Below the pieces are notes generated by a model, which saw only the letters and a list, made by a program, of their open reading frames with translations, ran no database searches and had not been told where the DNA came from. From Alphaproteobacteria bacterium (lineage in GTDB: Bacteria > Pseudomonadota > Alphaproteobacteria > RF32 > CAG-239): 41,661 nucleotides of DNA. The position numbers and the translations under genes were made by a program. This document shows positions 27,754-36,359 of this stretch, piece by piece. Every line of letters starts with the position of its first letter. The first letter of the stretch is position 1. The stretch lies in assembly GCA_017457005.1 (NCBI GenBank), contig JAFTII010000029.1, forward strand, positions 1-41,661. Reading direction: 5' to 3'.

Positions 27754-28515
27754 CTACATTTTTTGTGATAAAGATGATAGTTTTTCTTTAAATTCCACGG
27801 TATTTAAGCTTAATCTGCAACTTTTGGATTCTAATTCCATCCCGTTTCTTAAAGACATATTTTCTGTTTGTTTGATGGTTTCTTTTGCCTGTACAATAGT
27901 TTGAAAAGGTAATGAGGCAATTCTGTTAGCTACTCTAACGGCCTCCGATTCTAAATCTTGAAGAGGAACGATTCGGCTTATTAATCCGCAAGCTTCCGCT
28001 TCTTGTGCAGATATTGCTTTTCCGGTTAATATCGCTTCCATGGTTTTGGCTTTACCTATTGTATGAATTAAACGAGAGCAACCGCCAAAAGCAGGTATCA
28101 TTCCGATACTGGTTTCGGGATATCCGAACTGTGCGGATTCGGCTGCTAAAATTATATCCGCGCTAAGCACAAGATCGCATCCGATTCCTAAAGCGTAACC
28201 CGAAACAGCGGCAATAATCGGTTTTGCACAATTTGCAATTTTTGTAAACTCATCTTGCCATGTTTTCAGGGCAAAACTCTGTTGTGCAACTTCATAGTTT
28301 AATTCTTGAATATCTATACCTGCTGCAAAGACGGAGTCGTGTCCTTTTATAATTATTGCACGTATTTGTTCATCATATTCCCAAGTTTGCACCTGATAAG
28401 CAATATCGTTTAACATTTCTAAGCTGATAGCATTTGACACATCAGGTCTGTTTAAGGTTATGATTCCGATATTTTCTTGTGTTTCCGCTACAATATTATT
28501 TGTTTGCTCTTCCAT
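27754..28515 (-). CDS. Enoyl-CoA hydratase/isomerase family protein
   Basis: A 253-residue crotonase-fold protein that would hydrate or isomerise acyl-CoA substrates. The oxyanion-hole regions are FAAGIDIQEL and SGYALGIGCDL, and the second catalytic Glu is in GYPETSIGMIPAFGG. The first catalytic Glu of true hydratases (GGGCEL) is replaced by Asp in GIGCDL, so substrate range or activity may differ. The position between mutM and rpsT is conserved in Alphaproteobacteria. The short basic C-terminus is normal. Exact substrate unknown. Confidence 0.88.
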   Translation of the reverse strand: MEEQTNNIVAETQENIGIITLNRPDVSNAISLEMLNDIAYQVQTWEYDEQIRAIIIKGHDSVFAAGIDIQELNYEVAQQSFALKTWQDEFTKIANCAKPIIAAVSGYALGIGCDLVLSADIILAAESAQFGYPETSIGMIPAFGGCSRLIHTIGKAKTMEAILTGKAISAQEAEACGLISRIVPLQDLESEAVRVANRIASLPFQTIVQAKETIKQTENMSLRNGMELESKSCRLSLNTVEFKEKLSSLSQKM

Positions 28516-28525
28516 TTTTTTATCC

Positions 28526-28882
28526 TTAAATTTTACTTTTTACGGTAATTCTTACATACAAAGGTTTCTTTTGTTCTTCGGATATTTCTATTGTTTCTCC
28601 TTCTCTTTCAAAAATCAGAGTTTTGTCGCGCTTACCTTGATATATCCATCCCATCTGCGGCAATGTGTTTTCATAGAACTCTATGACTTTTGAAAAAGCT
28701 AAGTTATCGCTGGTCAAAACAGCTTCAACCAAGCGGCTGTCTTCGTTTCCGAAAGCAATGCCGTCACTTTGAATTTGTTGTAATCCTTCCATAACAGGCA
28801 CGTCTTCCAAGCCTTCAATAAAAGCTGCTCTAATCTGAAATGGTAGCAACAATAACGTAAATATAATGAATATTTTTTTCAT
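28526..28882 (-). CDS. Small exported protein of unknown function
   Basis: A 118-residue protein with a clear signal peptide (MKKIFIIFTLLLLPFQIRA, cut near residue 19). The mature part has a pattern of acidic loops and short strands, including FYENTLPQMGW and a basic end. The layout resembles small periplasmic proteins found beside mutM and enoyl-CoA hydratase genes, but I cannot name the family. It is 9 bases after mutM and 10 bases before the hydratase gene, so the three genes are probably one transcript. Confidence 0.82.
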   Translation of the reverse strand: MKKIFIIFTLLLLPFQIRAAFIEGLEDVPVMEGLQQIQSDGIAFGNEDSRLVEAVLTSDNLAFSKVIEFYENTLPQMGWIYQGKRDKTLIFEREGETIEISEEQKKPLYVRITVKSKI

Positions 28883-28891
28883 AAAAAATCC

Positions 28892-29731
28892 TTATTTTTG
28901 CTTATGTTTACAATAAAAAGTTGATCTCCCGGCAATAATTGTTTTTTGGATTCCTCCGGTTTTATGTATATCGCAAGTACAGTTAGGACATTTTTGCCCT
29001 GATTTTTGATATACACAATGTTGATTTTGAAAATATCCCAAATTTCCGTCAGGTTTTTCATAATCCCTTAATGTTGATCCACCTGCTGCAATAGCTTTTT
29101 TTAATACTTTCCGAGACATTTCTACTAAAACATTGCATTCCTCCAAAGTCAAACTATTAGCCGGTCGCAATGGAGATATACCTGCTAAAAATAAACTTTC
29201 AGAGGCATAAATATTGCCGATTCCGACCACGTTTTTTTGATCCATGATAGCTGCTTTGACAGGTAACTTTTGCGATTTCAATCTTTCATATAAATATTTC
29301 CCGTTAAAAGTTTTCTCAAATGGTTCCGGTCCGATTCCCTGAAATAATTTCAAATTAAATACTTCATCTGTCGGAGCATAGGTGAATAACCCGAAACGTC
29401 TGGGATCATTGTATATCATAAAGCCGTTTGCTGTTTTTATGATCACGTGATCATGTTTGTTTATTTGCTGAGGAAGATTGTCACAGATAAGTATCTTACC
29501 GCTCATTCCCATGTGCCATATTAATGAAAGGTCATTATTAAGCTCTATAATGATATATTTTGCTCGGCGCTGATAATTATTAATACTGGCGCCTTTAATT
29601 TTTTCACGTAGATTATAAGGGATTTTTTGTCGCAAATTATAATTATTTATAATAACATCTTCAATCAGAGTTTCTCCGATTGTTTTTTCTAGCGCATTTT
29701 TAATTGTTTCAACTTCAGGAAGCTCGGGCAT
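28892..29731 (-). CDS. mutM: Formamidopyrimidine-DNA glycosylase
   Basis: Removes 8-oxoguanine and ring-opened purines and nicks the DNA strand. The 279 residues begin MPELPEVETI with the catalytic Pro2 and Glu3. Other family blocks are HMGMSGK with the catalytic Lys, NDPRRFG and GIGNIYASE. The C-terminal zinc finger is unusual. C248 and C251 are present, the loop to C274 is longer than in E. coli, and the fourth ligand is not Cys: the end reads YCKHKQK, with His276 as the only nearby substitute. The start is fixed because the mature protein must begin with Pro. Confidence 0.94.
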   Translation of the reverse strand: MPELPEVETIKNALEKTIGETLIEDVIINNYNLRQKIPYNLREKIKGASINNYQRRAKYIIIELNNDLSLIWHMGMSGKILICDNLPQQINKHDHVIIKTANGFMIYNDPRRFGLFTYAPTDEVFNLKLFQGIGPEPFEKTFNGKYLYERLKSQKLPVKAAIMDQKNVVGIGNIYASESLFLAGISPLRPANSLTLEECNVLVEMSRKVLKKAIAAGGSTLRDYEKPDGNLGYFQNQHCVYQKSGQKCPNCTCDIHKTGGIQKTIIAGRSTFYCKHKQK

Positions 29732-29821
29732 TTGTTCCTCATATTTGCAAAATTTATAAATTTATTATAAATACTTTTTTACAGATTACAATTTATAAAA
29801 GCGCAAATAATAAAAATCTGA

Positions 29822-29850
29822 TTGCTCATATTGTTTGAAAAGGGTATAAT
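29822..29850 (+). promoter_or_regulatory. Predicted promoter of the J-domain gene
   Basis: TTGCTC (29822-29827), a 17-base spacer and a perfect TATAAT (29845-29850), 29 bases before the ATG at 29880, which is preceded by GGTGAG. Confidence 0.6.
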
Positions 29851-29879
29851 TCATCTTCTTTTAATATGGTGAGAAAATA

Positions 29880-30425
29880 ATGATAAAGCGAACCAAACGT
29901 CGTAGCAAATATTTTGCCCCTCAAAATGATCATGCTAAACATTGCTGTGATCATGATGGGTGTAATGAAGCCGGAGAATATCGCGCTCCTAAAGATAGAA
30001 GGCTGAAAGAATATTATTGGTTCTGTTTGAAGCACGTTCAAGAATATAATTCTAAATGGAATTATTTTGACGGAGAGGAAGAAGATGCAACGGAAGAAGA
30101 AACCAAGCGCCATTTTAGATTCGGAAGTCACATAAAATATAATTTTGGTTTTGACGCTGATGGTAATTTCAGATTTTATGATGAGTATCGTTCTGATTAT
30201 TCGGTTATAAAAGAATCTCGCTTTACAAAAGAAGAACGTAAATGCCTTGAAATTATGGAATTAAGTATTGATGATTTAACCGAAAGCTCATTAAAAAAAC
30301 ATTATAAAAAAGTTGTAAAAAAATATCATCCGGATCTTAATCCTGATAATAAAGATGCTGAAGAAAAATTTAAAATACTGAGTACTTCATATAAAAGCTT
30401 GCTAGCTAAAGTTAAATACCTTTAA
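29880..30425 (+). CDS. J-domain protein with N-terminal Cys/His motif
   Basis: A 181-residue co-chaperone candidate that would stimulate a DnaK-type ATPase. The J domain is at the C-terminus (about 122-181), with the essential HPD at 150-152 in KKYHPDLNPDN. The N-terminal part has C22, C23, C28, C49 and H52, a possible zinc site, joined by an acidic linker. This order, with the J domain last and no Gly/Phe region, differs from DnaJ itself and resembles a small protein type seen in Alphaproteobacteria. It overlaps the convergent gene by 4 bases. Confidence 0.88.
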   Translation: MIKRTKRRSKYFAPQNDHAKHCCDHDGCNEAGEYRAPKDRRLKEYYWFCLKHVQEYNSKWNYFDGEEEDATEEETKRHFRFGSHIKYNFGFDADGNFRFYDEYRSDYSVIKESRFTKEERKCLEIMELSIDDLTESSLKKHYKKVVKKYHPDLNPDNKDAEEKFKILSTSYKSLLAKVKYL

Positions 30426-31276
30426 TTACGATGAATATCCTTAGCGGATAAATTCATTCTGGTCTGTTTTTTTGGCTTTTCCTGTGTTTTCTTTTGTTTT
30501 TTTCTTGCTGCTTCATTTTGTTTGTTCTTTAAGACAATTTTCTCAATATCGGTTTTCTTTTTACGTCCTGATTTTTTTAGAATCAATTCAGCAATTTGTT
30601 TGTCATCTGTAGATTTTTCTCCGGCATTGAGAACTTCATCCAATTTCATTTTTTCAAGAGATTTTGTTTGAGATGTTTCGGCAGCTTCTGCCATTTTTCG
30701 GATTCGGTCAATTCCTCGCAACATAGTTACGGTTTCTTTTGCAGACAAAATCTTTCCGTCAGTTTTGATTTTTGTAGCAGCTTCTTTGCTTAATACTGTT
30801 TCTAAAGTGTTGTTAGGAAGTAATGCATCTTGAGCTGCGGTATTTGCTAATTTTTTGTTTATGCCGCTAAATCCGGTTTCTTTAACCATTCTATCCGCTT
30901 GCATAACTGCTTCCATTTTGCCGGCGGTTTGTTGCATAGACTGATTTTTCAAGATGTTTTGCTGATTAATCTGTCTTTTTTCATCTTCATATAAGGCATT
31001 ATATAAAGAACTGTCCAAATTTAACGGAATGACGTCGGAATATTCACTTTCATCATCTTCTTCATAAGCTTCCTTGATTTTTTTTCTTAATTTTTTTATT
31101 CCTTTTGGTAAATCTGAAGGCTTAACGGATTTAGATAGTGCAAGGGGCTTTTTTTCTTTAGCCTCAAATTCAAGAGCTTTTTTTACATTGGTTTTTCTGG
31201 TTACTTTTTCTGTAGCGCCAAACCCCTTTTTATTCTTTTTCCATTCAATATTAGAACTTGATGAGGTCTCATCCAT
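30422..31276 (-). CDS. Hypothetical Lys-rich cytosolic protein
   Basis: A 284-residue, strongly charged protein with no signal peptide or membrane segment. Residues 1-75 are Lys-rich; an acidic patch (about 72-80) is followed by Gln/Asn-rich and helical stretches; the last 60 residues are again very basic. A helical, partly disordered protein is likely. Nucleic-acid or membrane-surface binding is possible but not supported by any motif. It follows the PAS-domain gene by 64 bases on the same strand. Confidence 0.75.
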   Translation of the reverse strand: MDETSSSSNIEWKKNKKGFGATEKVTRKTNVKKALEFEAKEKKPLALSKSVKPSDLPKGIKKLRKKIKEAYEEDDESEYSDVIPLNLDSSLYNALYEDEKRQINQQNILKNQSMQQTAGKMEAVMQADRMVKETGFSGINKKLANTAAQDALLPNNTLETVLSKEAATKIKTDGKILSAKETVTMLRGIDRIRKMAEAAETSQTKSLEKMKLDEVLNAGEKSTDDKQIAELILKKSGRKKKTDIEKIVLKNKQNEAARKKQKKTQEKPKKQTRMNLSAKDIHRN

Positions 31277-31340
31277 TTGATTTTAATCCCCGCAAAATAA
31301 GCCGTCTATAACGATATTTTTACACATAAAGCCATCTTTG

Positions 31341-33032
31341 TCAATTATTCGGTATCTCTTTATATGTAACCATTAAAGAACCATCAGATAAGTTACAGGA
31401 AGAAACCATAATGGCGTTGTTTTTTTGACCATTTAAAACAAAGCTTTTTGTTGTTACAGATAATATATGTTCGGTAATTTTTTCTTTTAAACTTTTCCAG
31501 TTATCTTTTTTATCAAAAAAATTACGTTGAGATTCCAAAATTTCATCTAAATTAGGCTCGTTATTCAAAAGTTCGTTTTGCGGTTTCCAAAGTTTTATAT
31601 ATGCCTGATTATAAAAAAGTAACCGTCCGTTTGTACCGAAAATCAAGACTGCATCAAAAAGGTTTTCCAGCATTTCTTTTTGTCCTGATAAAAGAGCATT
31701 ATAGGCACTGGTTGTTGCTATTCTGTCGGTAATGTCTTCATAGGCAAAAATTAGTCCACCCGTAGGGTAGGCGGCTCTCATTCTGCTAAGGGTTCTGCCA
31801 TTTGGAAGATGTAACATATCTTTTTGCGGCTCAATAATTTGTGAGAATTTTTTTTGTTCTTCATTTTTAAACATTAAATAGTCAGGAACTTCCGGTAATA
31901 ATCTTTTTTCTCTTATCGTATCCAAGAAATAAGCATACGATGGTGATGATTCCAGCCAGTCTTCATCCAGTTTCCAAAGGTTTGCAAACGCATGATTATG
32001 AAAAGCCAATTTTAAGTTTTGATCAAAAACGGCAAAAGCTGTTCCCAGTGTTTCTAGAATTTCTAATTGCGCATTTTGATGTATTTTTAAGTTTCTTTTT
32101 AATTCATCAAGTTCATTTACATTTATAAGAATTCCGGCTGTGTAAATTTTATCTAAAGTATCTTCTCCATGAAAAGGATTTTCAAAAACTTCCATAGCAA
32201 ACCTTTCGCCATTTTTAACAACACTGACATTTGCTTTTTTTAGGCGATTCGTTTTAACTGCAAGTTTGGCCAGTTCTTTTGAAATGCTTTCTCCCTGCGG
32301 ATTGCTGATCTCCGGTTTTTCTTCGGATTTATCATTTGACATTGAACAATTGGAAAATTCTGAAAAAGCTTTATTATAATAAGAAATCTCAAGCTTGTCA
32401 TTTCTTAACCAAAGAGGGAAAGGAATATTATTCAAAAGGTTTTGAATGGATACAAGATTTGTTTCGGCATTGGTTTTTGTTTTTTCTAAAGATAAAATTT
32501 TAGAAGTTTCAAAACTTACATCTCTAAACCAAATCATATCACAGTATATATTACCGTCAGCACCGTTTATTCTTGCTCCGGACAGATGTAAGTACTTGTT
32601 TGCGCTTTTCAATATGAAATGATCATCAAAAGAAACCCCGTCATCTTGTAATAAAGCGACATATTTTTGAATTTTTAAAGCATCTTCTTTATAAAAATGT
32701 TTTAATATTTCAGTAAATGTTGTTTTGGTGCCGTTTGGCAAGTTCATTATTACCGCCAAACGTCTGGAACAACGCTCGCTGATACTTTCTCTGGGATCAT
32801 TTACTTTTTGATCGGGATATATAAACGCAAAATATCCGTCTCGCGAAGCATAAAGAGTTTCTGCATATCTTTCTCTGTCGCGATTTAAAAAATAGTTTTT
32901 TTGTTTTATTTTAAGAATTTCAATTGATTGGAAAATTAAGATGATCAGCAGAGATAACACGATACCGCCAATCAAGTACCATAAATCGGGTGCTGCATAA
33001 TACATATCAACCAAAAGAGGCCAGTCTGTCAT
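31341..33032 (-). CDS. Membrane-anchored PAS-repeat protein without kinase domain
   Basis: A 563-residue protein with one N-terminal membrane helix (about 17-36) and then three or four PAS-like units, of which those near residues 200-290, 330-430 and 450-560 are clearest (for example TLGTAFAVFDQNLKLAFHNH and FDAVLIFGTNGRLLFYNQAY). Sensor kinases of this shape, such as DivL of Caulobacter, end in a histidine kinase. Here the chain stops after the last PAS (SLMVTYKEIPNN) and no HisKA or ATPase motif (N, G1, G2 boxes) occurs in it or in the next 64 bases. It may be a signalling scaffold or a shortened kinase. Divergent from tsaB. Confidence 0.8.
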   Translation of the reverse strand: MTDWPLLVDMYYAAPDLWYLIGGIVLSLLIILIFQSIEILKIKQKNYFLNRDRERYAETLYASRDGYFAFIYPDQKVNDPRESISERCSRRLAVIMNLPNGTKTTFTEILKHFYKEDALKIQKYVALLQDDGVSFDDHFILKSANKYLHLSGARINGADGNIYCDMIWFRDVSFETSKILSLEKTKTNAETNLVSIQNLLNNIPFPLWLRNDKLEISYYNKAFSEFSNCSMSNDKSEEKPEISNPQGESISKELAKLAVKTNRLKKANVSVVKNGERFAMEVFENPFHGEDTLDKIYTAGILINVNELDELKRNLKIHQNAQLEILETLGTAFAVFDQNLKLAFHNHAFANLWKLDEDWLESSPSYAYFLDTIREKRLLPEVPDYLMFKNEEQKKFSQIIEPQKDMLHLPNGRTLSRMRAAYPTGGLIFAYEDITDRIATTSAYNALLSGQKEMLENLFDAVLIFGTNGRLLFYNQAYIKLWKPQNELLNNEPNLDEILESQRNFFDKKDNWKSLKEKITEHILSVTTKSFVLNGQKNNAIMVSSCNLSDGSLMVTYKEIPNN

Positions 33033-33124
33033 TGTTTTTCCATATCAATAAAAATATTGTTTATTTACAAATTTTAGTATATAAAACAATTTAATTAAAC
33101 TTAAATTTTTTTACTAGTGGAAAA

Positions 33125-33796
33125 ATGTATATCTTAGCGTTTGATACAACAGCTTCGGCTTGTTCAATTATTCTATGCCAAAATAATAGTGTTTTGGCAA
33201 AATATGAACAGGTTATGGAGTTTGGTCAGTCGGAAGTACTTCTACCTGAAATACAAAAAATGTTAACGGAACAAAATATAACATTTGCGGATATTCATGC
33301 TTTATTTGTTTGTGTCGGTCCGGGGTCTTTTACCGGAGTTCGGTCTTCCGTTTCTGCGGCAAGAACTTTTCAGATAGCCTGTCCTAATCTGTGCTTGGGA
33401 GGAGTATCTGCGTTTGATGCTTATGTCAGCTGTTTGTTACCTGAGGAACTTACGGATACAAACGTTGTTATAATAGAAACCAAACGAGATGATTTTTATG
33501 TCCAGATTTTTGATAGCAATCTTCAAAAAACAACTCTTCCGCAAGCATTACCTTATAATGAAATAATTTCTTTATTAAAGGGGAAAAAAGTAACTTTGAT
33601 TGGCGATGGGGTGGAACGCTTTTTATCATCTCCGAGCGGACTAAGTTTGCACTGCATAAAAATTATGCAACATTTAGATATAAGTGCGTTGGTAAAAGTC
33701 GGCATCCGCCAGTATAATGACAAGCGCTTGGATTATCCTAAACCTCTATATTTACGCACTCCGGATGTTTGTTTACCTAAAGTTAGTCAAAGCTAA
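33125..33796 (+). CDS. tsaB: tRNA threonylcarbamoyladenosine biosynthesis protein TsaB
   Basis: Partner of TsaD in making t6A at position 37 of ANN-decoding tRNAs. The 223 residues start MYILAFDTTASACSI and contain CVGPGSFTGVR, the TsaB signature of this ASKHA-fold family. The length is typical. The 3' end overlaps the convergent TPR gene by 14 bases. The other t6A genes (tsaC, D, E) are not in the window. Confidence 0.93.
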   Translation: MYILAFDTTASACSIILCQNNSVLAKYEQVMEFGQSEVLLPEIQKMLTEQNITFADIHALFVCVGPGSFTGVRSSVSAARTFQIACPNLCLGGVSAFDAYVSCLLPEELTDTNVVIIETKRDDFYVQIFDSNLQKTTLPQALPYNEIISLLKGKKVTLIGDGVERFLSSPSGLSLHCIKIMQHLDISALVKVGIRQYNDKRLDYPKPLYLRTPDVCLPKVSQS

Positions 33797-35201
33797 ATCC
33801 CGTACCGGCTTCTCTTCCTAACAATTTTTGAATGGTAAATGAAATTTCATCACGATGATTGTTTTCAATAATACTGATAATTTCAAGTTCCTGTTTATCT
33901 AAGCGTCTGTTTATGCCTAAGGAATCATAATATTGTTTACTGTTGTTATATAATTTTGCAGCTTGTAGGCTATTTCCTTGAGCATAAAGATGTTGAGATA
34001 AGTTTTTTTGTGCATTGGCTACTTCACGCGGATTTATTTCTTCATCCGCCATATCCAAAATTTTTTGATATGCCCAAATTGCTTTATTTGAGGTTTCTGC
34101 TTTAGCATACATATCCGCCAGTCGGCTCCATGCAGATATATTATGAGGCTCAAGTTCTATCGCCAACTCAAAAGACCCTGTTGCCAGATGAATATCATTT
34201 ATAGCTGCTAAATTACCAAATACCAGTGCATGTGTAGAAATTTCACCATACAAAGCTTCTTTTTTTGTTTCGGAAGAAGCCGTGCCTGCCATATCAATAT
34301 TACTGTCCATCAGCTTTTCTAACATAAATAATGCTAAAGAAGGATCCCCCTCGGATAAATGATATAAAGCTTGTTCTTCAGAAGGAATATCTTTTTGATT
34401 CTTCAAGTCTTCAAAATAACCGTTTCGGCATATTGATACAAATTCTTTTATTGCTTCAACAAGTTGCAATACATCCTCTTCAGAACTTGCATAATGGTTT
34501 CTGTACATAATAGTTTGAGCTATTTTTAGGTCATCAACTCCGCGAGCAATCATATCAATAATTAATCCGGTTAATTCATTCAATCCGAGATTCGTTTGAT
34601 GATAAGAAAGATTTTCCGGATTTAATGTTATCACATCATCATTTTGTTGGGATTGTTGATTGCCTTTTTTCCAATCCAAGTCAATTTCTCTGCTTCTGCT
34701 TTTTTGTTGGCGAACAACATCTTCTTTTTGTTCTTCTTTTTCCTTTTCCTCTTCCTTTTCCTTTTTTTTCTTTTCTTCATTATCTTTGATTTTTCGTTCT
34801 TTTTTCTGCGACCGTTCTCTTCCGGCTTGCGCCATTTCAAGTTCTTTCTGAAGTTCTTTTTCAAGCTCTATTTCTTTTTCTTGATCTTCAATAATCCGAT
34901 CAAGTTCTTTGGCATCTTCTTCGTCAAAAATATCGTCTTCAGAAGAAGATGTCTTATTACTTTTAAGAGAAGAGAAAAATGATTTTACAAATACTATAAT
35001 AACAAGAAACAAAAACATAATGGTTGCGATAATCATTAATATTGTCGCAATCATTCTTAAGTTATCTACACCGGATAAGTAATTGTTGATAAAGTCAGAT
35101 AGCATACCAGCATATTTAGTGATCATGCTATTAAAATCAATAGATGAAATTTTTGTTATGAATTGTTCATACATCATTTTCAAACCATTTACAAAATACA
35201 T
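33783..35201 (-). CDS. Membrane-anchored TPR-repeat protein with charged linker
   Basis: A 472-residue protein. One strong membrane helix (about 50-75) follows an amphipathic start. Next comes a long Lys/Glu-rich stretch (about 90-185), probably an extended helix, then a helical domain with TPR-like repeats (about 320-430, for example AIELEPHNISAWSRLADMY). The orientation is probably N-out with the repeats in the cytosol, but this is not certain. AGGT stands before the chosen ATG. Function unknown; TPR domains bind other proteins. A second TPR membrane protein lies 1 kb away, which suggests a local family. Confidence 0.82.
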   Translation of the reverse strand: MYFVNGLKMMYEQFITKISSIDFNSMITKYAGMLSDFINNYLSGVDNLRMIATILMIIATIMFLFLVIIVFVKSFFSSLKSNKTSSSEDDIFDEEDAKELDRIIEDQEKEIELEKELQKELEMAQAGRERSQKKERKIKDNEEKKKKEKEEEKEKEEQKEDVVRQQKSRSREIDLDWKKGNQQSQQNDDVITLNPENLSYHQTNLGLNELTGLIIDMIARGVDDLKIAQTIMYRNHYASSEEDVLQLVEAIKEFVSICRNGYFEDLKNQKDIPSEEQALYHLSEGDPSLALFMLEKLMDSNIDMAGTASSETKKEALYGEISTHALVFGNLAAINDIHLATGSFELAIELEPHNISAWSRLADMYAKAETSNKAIWAYQKILDMADEEINPREVANAQKNLSQHLYAQGNSLQAAKLYNNSKQYYDSLGINRRLDKQELEIISIIENNHRDEISFTIQKLLGREAGTGFSFD

Positions 35202-35272
35202 TTTTACCTATAAAATGTCAAGAAAAAACACTATAGTCGCTAAAAGTTAAAAAATAATAAGAGATTCTGTAA

Positions 35273-36049
35273 ATGGGATATTTGTCACAAAAGAAAAGAT
35301 CTGTCAGAGAGTATAAAATTTTCTTTGCTTCAGCTGTTTTATTGAGCATTTTAACGATACTTTCTTTATTTTCCGATTCTTTTCCGGCGTTAACAGATAA
35401 ACTGTTTCTGTTTTATTTGATTAACATTTTGCTTTTGGGATATGCTTTGTTTTGTATGCAGATAAAATTTGCATTGATATTTTTGCTTCTGATTTTGATT
35501 AATTTTTTTCATCTTTCCGCTTCATCTCATCTGTTTTTTAATAAAACTTATAATGGCGATACGGATATTCGTATTTCTTACAATGCAACAACTCTCAATA
35601 CTCACGAAGTAAGCGGAGCTAAGGGACGACGTTGGCTGCATTTTTCTTCGGAAGTTCAAGCATCGGTTAGTGAAATCAATATTGGTGCAAATAATTTTAA
35701 GCTTATAATGCTCAATTTTGCCAATCAAAGCACCAAAGCAAAACAAAGCTACTTTACACAACTCAAAAACTATATCATATCGCAAGATATTCCTGTTGTT
35801 GTTATCGGTAATTTCGGACTTTCTGCTTGGCAACCTGTTATGCAAACATTTTTAGATGATACAAACTTGAAGATTTTGAACAGATTAATTTTTGCAAAAC
35901 AAGGCAGTCGCGGAAATTATTTTAATACTCCTACTTTTTATGTTTTAGCCTTTGATGGTTTTTCTATTAAAGATTTATCGGTTTCTGCTCCCGATTCCAA
36001 AAAGGATTTCCCTGTAATCAATATGTTATTAGGCTTCAAAGAGAACTAA
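35273..36049 (+). CDS. Membrane protein with degenerate EEP-nuclease-like domain
   Basis: A 258-residue protein with three hydrophobic helices (about 16-34, 43-61 and 64-81) and a soluble domain from about 95. The soluble part follows the course of endonuclease/exonuclease/phosphatase proteins. VVVIGNFGLSAW (175-186) stands where active enzymes have GDFN, so the catalytic D and N are N180 and G182. Near the end KKDFPV (243-248) replaces SDHFPV. It is thus probably a pseudoenzyme, although the domain call itself rests on two short motifs. It overlaps the convergent TPR gene by 14 bases. Confidence 0.72.
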   Translation: MGYLSQKKRSVREYKIFFASAVLLSILTILSLFSDSFPALTDKLFLFYLINILLLGYALFCMQIKFALIFLLLILINFFHLSASSHLFFNKTYNGDTDIRISYNATTLNTHEVSGAKGRRWLHFSSEVQASVSEINIGANNFKLIMLNFANQSTKAKQSYFTQLKNYIISQDIPVVVIGNFGLSAWQPVMQTFLDDTNLKILNRLIFAKQGSRGNYFNTPTFYVLAFDGFSIKDLSVSAPDSKKDFPVINMLLGFKEN

Positions 36050-36359
36050 ATCGCTGTTCCAGAATTTTTGTAAGTTCTTCATCTCCGGATTCTTTAGCAT
36101 ACTCAAGAGCAATCTTTTGATTCTTTATGTATTCGTCTTTTTTGCCGTTACGCAACTCGGTTAATGCAATATTTGCATAATCTATTGCTGCTCCGCACCA
36201 ACGTTCATTATACAGTTCCGTACTCAGAGCTTGATTAAAAAGTCCTTTTGCTCGGACACTATCTCCTTTTTCTAAAAAGATAACTCCCAAAAGGTTATAA
36301 GCATTTGCTATATGGAAGCAAGTTTGTTTTGTTTTTGCTTTTTTGATTATGTTTCTCAA
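36036..36359 (-). CDS. C-terminal part of the TPR protein, in the -1 frame
   Basis: A 107-codon frame from a TTG that overlaps the TGA of the upstream TPR gene (shared TTGA). It carries further TPR-like helices (NAYNLLGVIFLEKGDSVRAK, then IALTELRNGKK). The frame is open upstream of the TTG to the A-run at 36380-36386, where it would read K-D-T-K-A-E-E-I-L, a natural continuation of the TPR helix. It is therefore more likely the tail of the preceding gene, reached by frameshifting, mutation or sequence error, than an independent gene. A GGAAG before the TTG leaves coupled reinitiation as an alternative. Confidence 0.65.
   Translation of the reverse strand: MRNIIKKAKTKQTCFHIANAYNLLGVIFLEKGDSVRAKGLFNQALSTELYNERWCGAAIDYANIALTELRNGKKDEYIKNQKIALEYAKESGDEELTKILEQRFSSL

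Noticed and set aside
34631..34982. Long open frames in other registers of the TPR protein gene
   Set aside because: They come from the Lys/Glu-rich repeat-like codons of the charged linker; the translations are low-complexity Phe/Ser or Lys runs without start signals.
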